Source: an uncultured Rhodanobacter sp. (GTDB lineage: Bacteria > Pseudomonadota > Gammaproteobacteria > Xanthomonadales > Rhodanobacteraceae). Taken from it: 6,027 nucleotides of DNA. The position numbers and the translations under genes were made by a program. How positions within the stretch are numbered: position 1 is the first letter of the stretch; each line of letters begins with the position of its first letter. The notes under the pieces were generated by a model that did not search any database, was not told where the DNA came from, and worked only from the letters and a program-made list of their open reading frames with translations. The stretch is taken from the NCBI GenBank assembly GCA_937906285.1, contig CALCWL010000380.1, positions 1-6,027 of the forward strand, written 5' to 3'. Positions 1 to 4,700 of this stretch are shown here, in pieces.

Positions 1-334
1 AGCCGACCCCGGCCTGGTGGCAGGCGTGGTACAGCACGGCCGCCTCGGCAATGCGCCCGTATGCACTGATGCCGGGCTCGACGCCGTCGTGCGGCACGCG
101 GATCGAACCGCCGGTGAGCAGCACGATCGCATTGTGCGGCGCCCACGCCTGTGCCGGGCGTTGCGCATACGGAGCCTGCAGCTGCTGCAGCAACAGTCGG
201 GGCAACAGGCCGCTCCCCGCCAGCACCAGCAGCAGCGCCGCAAGCACCGCAAAGGTGCCGGCCAGCCGGCGCCAGCGGCGCCAGAGCGCCAGGCAGGCAA
301 GCAGGGTCAGCGCGACGATCAGCGAAAGCAGCAT
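1..334 (-). CDS. DUF218 (YdcF/SanA/ElyC-like) membrane protein, N-terminal part
   Basis: This is the first 111 codons of a gene that runs leftward off the window; the C-terminal part is missing only because the window ends. Two hydrophobic segments (about residues 2-18 and 26-46) are separated by an Arg/Trp-rich patch (RRWRRL), which suggests a small double-spanning or hairpin membrane anchor. A globular domain then begins with AIVLLTGG (about residues 69-76), matching the first beta strand and glycine turn of the DUF218 family. It is followed by the motif ISAYGRIAEAAVLY (about 89-102), whose Tyr and Arg are typical of that family. Family members such as YdcF, SanA and ElyC are linked to envelope or vancomycin-related phenotypes, but their biochemistry is poorly defined. 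The start is the first ATG after an in-frame stop 12 codons upstream; no strong ribosome site precedes it. The gene is divergent from the hydrolase at 467. Family assignment is fairly sure; cellular role is not. Confidence 0.85.
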   Translation of the reverse strand, partial: MLLSLIVALTLLACLALWRRWRRLAGTFAVLAALLLVLAGSGLLPRLLLQQLQAPYAQRPAQAWAPHNAIVLLTGGSIRVPHDGVEPGISAYGRIAEAAVLYHACHQAGVG

Positions 335-380
335 GGTCCGGCCAGTGGCGTGGAGGCTCGCAGGTTATCCGATGCGACGC

Positions 381-397
381 AGCACGCAAGTCGTGCT
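381..397. promoter_or_regulatory. Palindrome in divergent spacer, possible operator
   Basis: AGCACG-N5-CGTGCT is a perfect 6-bp inverted repeat with a 5-bp centre. It lies in the 132-bp spacer between the divergent DUF218 and hydrolase genes, about 47 bp from the first start codon and 70 bp from the second. The placement and symmetry would suit a dimeric repressor or activator site serving both promoters. I could not pick out convincing -35/-10 pairs on either strand, and inverted repeats this short also occur by chance in GC-rich DNA, so the call is tentative. Confidence 0.25.
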
Positions 398-466
398 TTC
401 GTGACCGGACCAACTGCGCGAGGATGATCTCGCGCGCGACTGGCGCGTGCCGTTCGCGAGCGCCGC

Positions 467-1909
467 ATGACCACCCTCGTCTTCGTCCACGGCTGGAGCG
501 TCACCAGCACAGCCACCTACGGACAGATGCCGCAACGCCTCCAGCAACGTGCGGCCGCCAGCGGACTGGCGCTGACCCTGGCCGACATCCGGTTGTCCGA
601 ATACGTGAGCTTCGACGACGCGGTGACGATCACCGACCTGGTGCGGGCGTTCGACCACGCCCTGCGCGATCTGCATTTGCAGGACGCGAGCTTTGCCTGC
701 GTGACGCATTCCTTCGGCGGCCCGGTGGTGCGCGCATGGCTGCGCGCGCAACGCACGCAACCCGGGCGTCACAGCACCATCCGTCTGACCCATCTGGTGA
801 TGCTGGCGCCGGCGAACTTCGGTTCCGCCCTGGCACAGCTGGGCAAGGGCGTGCTCGGCAGACTGAAGGCGTGGTGGCACGGCGTGGAACCGGGCCAGCG
901 CCTGCTCGACTGGCTGACGCTGGGCAGCCCGGCCTCACTCGCCCTCAACCTGGACACCATCCACGGCGCGGACCCGGCCACCACCGGCCAGTACCAGTTC
1001 GTGCTGACCGGCGATCGCCCCGACCGCACGCTGTACGACTACCTGGTGCCCTACACCGGCGAGGATGGCTCCGACGGCGTGGTGCGCATCGCCGCGGCCA
1101 ATCTCAATGCGCGCCATGCGGTGCTGAGCTGGGGTGGCAAAAGCGATGCCGGCGGCATCGACGAGCTGGCGTTGACGGTCACCCGCGGCCCGCGCTTCGC
1201 GTTCAAGATCGTGGCCGACGCTGCCCACTCGGGCAGCGCACACGGCATCCTGCGCGAGGCGGCGCCAGACACCGTGACGGATATCCTGCGCTGCCTGCAG
1301 GTGCGCAGCAGCGCCGACTATGCGGCCCTGGCCAACGCCTTCGACGCCGAGAACGCCGCGCGCGACGCGCACCGCGTGGAGCTGGAACCGGCCGACCCCT
1401 TCCCCGCCCGCGTGCACATCCACGACCCGCGCAGCCAGCTGATCGTGCGCATCAACGACGACAGCGGCGAGCCGTTGGCGGGCGCGGGCTTCCTGCTCAC
1501 CGCCGGGCCACAGGCCAGCCCCGACCGCATGCCGCCGGGCTTCATGCTCGATCGCCAGGTCAACGTGCACCACCGCGCCACCGCCACGCTGTATCTCGAC
1601 CACACCCTGCTTGCCGGTGCGGACCGCGTAAGCCACCCGGACAACTCGCGCAAGGCCCTGCGCCCGGCCACGCCCAGCCACCGCCCCTACGGCGCCAGCG
1701 TCACGCCGCAGGATCTCGGCGGCCTGGTGCATCACGCGCTGGCGCGCAGCACCGCCAGCGACGACCTGTTCGCCATCCTCGGCCCGCACCAGACCACCGT
1801 GCTGGACGTGGTGCTCTCGCGCAAGATCCACGCCGGCGTATTCCGCCTCACCCGCGACCTGACACCCGAGGATTTCCGCAAGCCGCTGCCCGGCCCGGTG
1901 ATCGGCTGA
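467..1909 (+). CDS. Alpha/beta hydrolase (lipase/esterase-like) with C-terminal beta-rich domain
   Basis: A 480-aa protein. Residues 2-10 (TTLVFVHGW) form the first core strand and the His-Gly oxyanion loop of an alpha/beta hydrolase. The nucleophile elbow is THSFGG with Ser82, a variant of GxSxG in which the first Gly is Thr80. Residues 111-119 (VMLAPANFG) and the following segment to TLGSPAS (about 151-157) resemble PGAP1/LipB-type esterases. GSDGVVRIAA (201-210) offers Asp203 as the acid, and either His254 (DAAHSGS) or His259 (AHGIL) as the catalytic base. From about residue 310 a second, probably beta-sandwich region begins (for example QLIVRINDDSGEPLAGAGF); I do not recognise its family. 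No signal peptide or membrane segment is visible, so the enzyme is cytoplasmic unless exported by a specialised route. The start fits the fold, although the ribosome site before it is weak. Substrate is unknown; an ester or phospholipid is inferred only from the fold. Confidence 0.9.
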   Translation: MTTLVFVHGWSVTSTATYGQMPQRLQQRAAASGLALTLADIRLSEYVSFDDAVTITDLVRAFDHALRDLHLQDASFACVTHSFGGPVVRAWLRAQRTQPGRHSTIRLTHLVMLAPANFGSALAQLGKGVLGRLKAWWHGVEPGQRLLDWLTLGSPASLALNLDTIHGADPATTGQYQFVLTGDRPDRTLYDYLVPYTGEDGSDGVVRIAAANLNARHAVLSWGGKSDAGGIDELALTVTRGPRFAFKIVADAAHSGSAHGILREAAPDTVTDILRCLQVRSSADYAALANAFDAENAARDAHRVELEPADPFPARVHIHDPRSQLIVRINDDSGEPLAGAGFLLTAGPQASPDRMPPGFMLDRQVNVHHRATATLYLDHTLLAGADRVSHPDNSRKALRPATPSHRPYGASVTPQDLGGLVHHALARSTASDDLFAILGPHQTTVLDVVLSRKIHAGVFRLTRDLTPEDFRKPLPGPVIG

Positions 1910-1917
1910 CGCGGCTG

Positions 1918-1956
1918 GCCCTATCGCATGCAGGAAGTTACGATACGCGACAGGGC
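1918..1956 (+). other. Stem-loop just after the hydrolase stop
   Basis: GCCCTATCGC (1918-1927) and GCGACAGGGC (1947-1956) are complementary at 9 of 10 positions, leaving a 19-nt loop. The structure begins nine bases after the hydrolase stop codon, where a terminator or 3'-protective hairpin would be expected. No run of T follows it, so it is not a textbook Rho-independent terminator. It may stabilise the transcript end or mark a Rho-dependent end. Confidence 0.35.
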
Positions 1957-2008
1957 GGCGACGCGGTTCCGCGCGCCAAGGGGATCAACGGGTGTGTCAC
2001 CAGACCTT

Positions 2009-2043
2009 CGTCAGCTCGCCTGACGGGCAACAGGTCGGTTGCC
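2009..2043 (+). other. Two abutting hairpins in the leader of the small anchored protein gene
   Basis: Two perfect 6-bp stems stand back to back with no base between them: CGTCAG/CTGACG around a 5-nt loop (2009-2025) and GGCAAC/GTTGCC around a 6-nt loop (2026-2043). They end 31 bases before the ribosome site of the gene starting at 2089. They could form a structured 5' leader or, with the AAAA at 2047-2050, a weak transcription stop after the hydrolase. The pairing is directly visible; the function is inference. Confidence 0.35.
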
Positions 2044-2074
2044 GCCAAAACGTGCCAGCTCGGTCCATCAAGTC

Positions 2075-2082
2075 AGGGAGGA
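2075..2082 (+). promoter_or_regulatory. Strong ribosome binding site fixing a GTG start
   Basis: AGGGAGGA is an almost ideal Shine-Dalgarno sequence, six bases before the GTG at 2089. It decides the start of the 165-aa protein: the same frame stays open far upstream, through sequence antisensed or out-framed by the hydrolase gene, but only this point carries a ribosome site, followed at once by a Lys-Lys-hydrophobic N-terminus. Confidence 0.8.
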
Positions 2083-2088
2083 CATCGC

Positions 2089-2586
2089 GTGAAGAAAGTC
2101 GTGCTCGTGGTCATCGTGATCGCCGCGGCGATCTGGTATTTCGACATCAGCCGCAGGATGACCGAAAGCTCGATCCGCGCCAGCTACCAGGCACAGATCG
2201 AGGCCCTGCAGCGATTCGACGCCAAGCCGCTGTGCGACGCGCTGGACGATAGCTACCAGGCCACCGTGACGGCCCGCGGCTCGGCCCGCGCGCCGAGCGC
2301 GAAAGACAAGGCCGGCGCATGCGCGGACTTCACCCGTACCCTGCGCCGCATGAAGACCCTGAGCGAACGCACCGGCGGCCTGCTGGAGCCGGATTACGAC
2401 TACGAGATCAAGTCGATCGAGCTCGCGGACGACCGCAAGACCGCCACCGTGGAAATCGCCAGCGTCATGCGCATCGGCGACATGACCCTCGCCCGCTCCC
2501 GCTCGGTGGACCACCTGATCCGCCGTCTGGGCCGCATCCGCAGCGTGCAGAGTGAGGAAACCGTGTGGGCGTACCAGCCGGAATAG
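2089..2586 (+). CDS. Small N-terminally membrane-anchored protein of unknown function
   Basis: A 165-aa protein starting at GTG behind a very strong ribosome site. The N-terminus is MKKVVLVVIVIAAAIWYF: two lysines and a hydrophobic stretch (residues 4-18) without a clear signal peptidase site, so a signal anchor with the rest in the periplasm is likely. The remainder (about 25-165) is soluble, with an amphipathic helix (RASYQAQIEALQRFDA) followed by alternating charged helices and beta strands (EIKSIELADD, TATVEIASVM). That order recalls the NTF2/SnoaL-like fold, but I cannot confirm it by eye. Two cysteines, Cys49 and Cys78, could form a disulphide in the periplasm. I do not recognise a named family. 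Its last 122 bases overlap the convergent acetyltransferase gene on the other strand. It lies 179 bp after the hydrolase and could be transcribed with it or from its own promoter. Confidence 0.8.
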   Translation: MKKVVLVVIVIAAAIWYFDISRRMTESSIRASYQAQIEALQRFDAKPLCDALDDSYQATVTARGSARAPSAKDKAGACADFTRTLRRMKTLSERTGGLLEPDYDYEIKSIELADDRKTATVEIASVMRIGDMTLARSRSVDHLIRRLGRIRSVQSEETVWAYQPE

Positions 2587-3139
2587 GCTGGACGTCGGCG
2601 AGCACCACCGATGTCTCGATCTGTCGTTCCGATATGTTCCAGTAGGCCCGCAGCAGCTTCGGCGCCTGCGCCGCCGGCACCGGTTCGAAACCGTGCCGCT
2701 GATAGAAGCGGATCGCCCAGTCGGCCGCGGACCATGTGCCCACCAGCATGCGCCGCGCACTCTGGCGGCGCAGATGCGTGATCAGCTCCGCGCCGATGCC
2801 GCGGCCCTGCTGGCCGGGCAGGACGTAGGCGTGGCGGATCAGGTCGACGTCTCGCACCGTCTGGACACCCATCACGCCGAGCAGCACGCCATCCATTTCA
2901 TAACCCCGGAATTCGACCCCGGCGGCGATCTCGCCGTCGAGCTCCCGCGACGCCATGTATGGCTCGTGCCAGCAATCGTCGGGAATCACGCCCCGGTACG
3001 CCTCGGCAGCGGCCTGGATGATCGCGAGTATCGTCGCGCGCTCGTCGTCGCGACAGCGCCGGATGATCGCCGGCGCGACGCTTTCGGTGGTTGTCGGGGA
3101 AACTTCGCCCTGGTTGGGGTCGATGATGGCGTTCTGCAT
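2465..3139 (-). CDS. GNAT-family N-acetyltransferase
   Basis: A 224-aa acetyltransferase that should transfer the acetyl group of acetyl-CoA to an amine; the substrate is unknown. The acetyl-CoA pyrophosphate loop is QQGRGIG (about residues 110-116), preceded by strand HAYVLP and followed by helix AELITHLRR. FYQRHGFEPV (about 145-154) is the typical motif B with the conserved Tyr and Gly-Phe. The first ~23 residues precede the fold and look flexible. I chose the ATG at 3139 because AGGAG stands eight bases upstream; an earlier in-frame TTG at 3205 lacks such a site. The recognisable fold ends near ETSVVLAD (about residue 182). The last 42 residues, rich in Gly, Ser, Arg, Pro and Cys, look like chance translation through the neighbouring gene and overlap it by 122 bp antiparallel. 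The gene lies 82 bp downstream of the AraC regulator on the same strand. Confidence 0.9.
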   Translation of the reverse strand: MQNAIIDPNQGEVSPTTTESVAPAIIRRCRDDERATILAIIQAAAEAYRGVIPDDCWHEPYMASRELDGEIAAGVEFRGYEMDGVLLGVMGVQTVRDVDLIRHAYVLPGQQGRGIGAELITHLRRQSARRMLVGTWSAADWAIRFYQRHGFEPVPAAQAPKLLRAYWNISERQIETSVVLADVQPIPAGTPTRFPHSARCGCGPDGGSGGPPSGSGRGSCRRCA

Positions 3140-3147
3140 GTGCTGCA

Positions 3148-3152
3148 CTCCT
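3148..3152 (-). promoter_or_regulatory. Ribosome binding site deciding the acetyltransferase start
   Basis: Read on the minus strand this is AGGAG, eight bases before the ATG at 3139. It supports that start over the in-frame TTG 22 codons further upstream, which has no comparable site. Confidence 0.65.
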
Positions 3153-3221
3153 GTCGGTTGGACGGGTGCAAGCCTGACGACACCGACGCGGGCGGTCTTG
3201 GACAAAAGTGCGGGCGCGGAA

Positions 3222-4028
3222 TCAACCGGCGGCGGCGTAGCGGCTCGGCGTAACGCCGAACTGCCGGGTGAAACAGCGGGTCAGGTGGCTCTGGTCGAAA
3301 AAGCCGGCGATCGCCGCCGCCTCGGCCAGCGCGTGGCCGTCGCGAATGAGCCGGCGTGCCAGAGCGACCCGCCGCTGCAGGATGTACGCATGCGGCGGCA
3401 GCCCCAGCTCGCGCGCAAAGCCGCGAAGCAACTGATAGCGACTGAGCCCGACCTCGTCGGCCAGGCTTGCCAGCATCAGCGGCGCGGCCGGGTCGTCATC
3501 GATCCGGTCGCGGACCTGGCGGATGGAAGCCACCGGCCCCGGCGACGCCTTCCGGCCGGCCGCCGCATTGGCCAGCATGCCCGCAACCAGGCGCAGGACC
3601 GCCGTCTCGCAGGCCATCGCATCGCTCGATCCGCTCGCAGACGCATGGGCGAAGACGTCGTCGAAGAGCCGGTGCAATCGCTCGTCCGTGAATACCGGCG
3701 CCGCAAACGCCAGCGATACGTGGGCGCCCTCGTGGATATCGTCCAGGGCGTCGCCCAGCAGCTCGGGATCGACGTACAGCATCCGCCACGACCGCGGCTG
3801 TCCATGGATTGCGCGGCCGTCATGGACTTCGCCCGGGTTCACGAAAATCAGGCTGCCCGGCCCGGCTTCGACCTGACCCCGGCCGCTCGACGATGCATGT
3901 CCGCCGGTGTCGACGACACCAATGCCGTACTGGTCGTGCGTGTGGCGCGGATAGCTGCGCGCCGTGGATGCCGTCATCGCGTCGATGCCGGCCAAAGGGA
4001 AACGGTGGTAGAGGATACGCTCGCTCAT
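3222..4028 (-). CDS. AraC-family transcriptional regulator with cupin sensor domain
   Basis: A 268-aa DNA-binding regulator. The N-terminal half is an AraC-type cupin: YPRHTHDQYGIGVVDTG (about residues 26-42, with His29 and His31), then GSLIFVNPGEVHDG (about 58-71), the usual ligand-pocket landmarks. The C-terminal third holds two helix-turn-helix units, LASLADEVGLSRYQLLRGF (about 186-204) and the signature AGFFDQSHLTRCFTRQFG (about 241-258) ending in VTPSRY. Length and domain order are normal for the family. I took the ATG at 4028, five bases after GGAG; a GTG two codons upstream overlaps that ribosome site and is unlikely. The gene sits between yehS and the acetyltransferase on the same strand, which makes the acetyltransferase the nearest candidate target, possibly with autoregulation. 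The ligand cannot be told from sequence; small metabolites, such as amino acids or sugars, are usual for this architecture. Confidence 0.93.
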   Translation of the reverse strand: MSERILYHRFPLAGIDAMTASTARSYPRHTHDQYGIGVVDTGGHASSSGRGQVEAGPGSLIFVNPGEVHDGRAIHGQPRSWRMLYVDPELLGDALDDIHEGAHVSLAFAAPVFTDERLHRLFDDVFAHASASGSSDAMACETAVLRLVAGMLANAAAGRKASPGPVASIRQVRDRIDDDPAAPLMLASLADEVGLSRYQLLRGFARELGLPPHAYILQRRVALARRLIRDGHALAEAAAIAGFFDQSHLTRCFTRQFGVTPSRYAAAG

Positions 4029-4066
4029 CGGCACTCCAGAGGGCTGCGACGCCTCGGGCCACGGGA

Positions 4067-4087
4067 GCCAGACCGGCGCCGGCTGGC
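4067..4087. repeat. GC-rich inverted repeat between yehS and the AraC gene
   Basis: GCCAG-A-CCGGCGCCGG-CTGGC is an interrupted palindrome: 5-bp outer arms, one unpaired A and a fully symmetric CCGGCGCCGG core. It lies 8 bp past the yehS stop and about 40 bp before the AraC start, all read on the minus strand. As RNA it could form a hairpin of about eight pairs with a GCGC loop, but no T run follows, so intrinsic termination is doubtful. A protein-binding site for the regulator is an alternative. Confidence 0.35.
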
Positions 4088-4095
4088 AACGGTGC

Positions 4096-4569
4096 TCAAG
4101 CGTTGCCGCGCACCCGCATCGTCAACCCCTTCAGGAAATTGCGCAGCAGCTGGTCGCCGCACAGCTTGAAGTTCTTGTGGTCGCTCTGGCGGAACAGCGC
4201 GCTGAGTTCCGGCTTGGAGACGGGGAAACCGGCGGACTCGAGGATCTGGTGCATGTCCACGTCCTTGAGCTCGAACGCCACGCGCAGCTTCTTCAGCACC
4301 ACGTTGTTGGTGACGCGCTTCTCCGGCGGGCGCGGCGGGCGGCTCTCGTCCTTGCCGCGGCGGTGGAACACCAGGCCGTCGAGGAACAGCGCCAGCATCC
4401 TGTTGCTGCATTCGACGTAGCCGGGTTCGTCGTCCTTCTTCAGCATCGCCTGCACGTCTTCCTTCGTCACCGGCTCGACGGCGTCCGCCAGGTGAATGAG
4501 CTCGACCACCTTGCCGTCGCTCAAGTCGAGTATGTAGCGGATGGCGCGCAGTACGTCGTTGTTGATCAT
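4096..4569 (-). CDS. yehS: DUF1456 family protein, YehS-like
   Basis: A 157-aa protein, essentially the length of E. coli YehS. It consists of two related repeats. The first (about residues 2-72) starts INNDVLRAIRYILDLSD and ends FLDGLVFHRRG; the second (about 87-155) starts TNNVVLKKLRVAFELKD and ends FLKGLTMRVRG. The linker carries the family's GKDES, and the second repeat has the characteristic SDHKNFKLCGDQLLRNFL segment. The internal duplication, with both halves opening in Asn-Asn and closing in Arg-Gly, is directly visible. It is soluble, with no signal peptide. The molecular function of DUF1456 is unknown. I chose the ATG at 4569 because family members begin at this MINND-like point; the ATG at 4602 would add 11 residues that are not family-like. 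It is divergent from the vWA lipoprotein and upstream of the AraC gene on the same strand. Confidence 0.93.
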   Translation of the reverse strand: MINNDVLRAIRYILDLSDGKVVELIHLADAVEPVTKEDVQAMLKKDDEPGYVECSNRMLALFLDGLVFHRRGKDESRPPRPPEKRVTNNVVLKKLRVAFELKDVDMHQILESAGFPVSKPELSALFRQSDHKNFKLCGDQLLRNFLKGLTMRVRGNA

Positions 4570-4700
4570 GTCGTTCCGAAGGGGCGTGCGTAGGGCCGCC
4601 ATGCTACCGCGATGGTCCGGCGAGTTTCAGTCGCCCCGGCTCAACCCCTTTTCCGTTCGCACGGCGTTTCATCTTCCACACCCGGAGGAGAACCGACGCG
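4570..4700. promoter_or_regulatory. Divergent promoter region between yehS and the vWA lipoprotein gene
   Basis: These 131 bp must hold the promoters of both flanking genes. For yehS, on the minus strand, CTGAAA (4630-4625) and TAGCAT (4606-4601) resemble a sigma-70 pair at four of six positions each with 18-bp spacing, which would start transcription about 25 bases before the ATG; this is weak. On the plus strand I see no convincing promoter boxes. A short GGCGA/TCGCC stem (4619-4623, 4631-4635) and, for the lipoprotein, the ribosome site GGAGGAG (4684-4690) are visible. Confidence 0.45.

Noticed and set aside
935..1831. A 298-codon minus-strand open frame
   Set aside because: It is antisense to the hydrolase and has the same shadow-type composition without motifs.
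1962..1973. CGCGG-TT-CCGCG as a further hairpin after the hydrolase
   Set aside because: The loop is too small unless the stem is shortened to four pairs, which is commonplace in this base composition.
151..2586. An 811-codon plus-strand open frame
   Set aside because: Up to about 2088 it is an out-of-frame shadow of the hydrolase gene with Arg/Pro/Ala-rich nonsense sequence. Only its last 165 codons, behind the strong ribosome site, are a real gene.
3140..3205. Upstream TTG start adding 22 residues to the acetyltransferase
   Set aside because: There is no ribosome site before it, whereas AGGAG precedes the ATG at 3139.
2955..4169. A 404-codon plus-strand open frame
   Set aside because: It lies opposite the AraC regulator and acetyltransferase genes, both of which show clear family motifs; its translation shows no recognisable domain.
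334..4620. The word TGGTCCGG at 334-341 and 4613-4620, with its reverse complement at 405-412
   Set aside because: A 13-of-14 match between two spacers looked like a shared site, but pairs of this quality are expected by chance in 6 kb of GC-rich sequence, and one copy overlaps a start codon.
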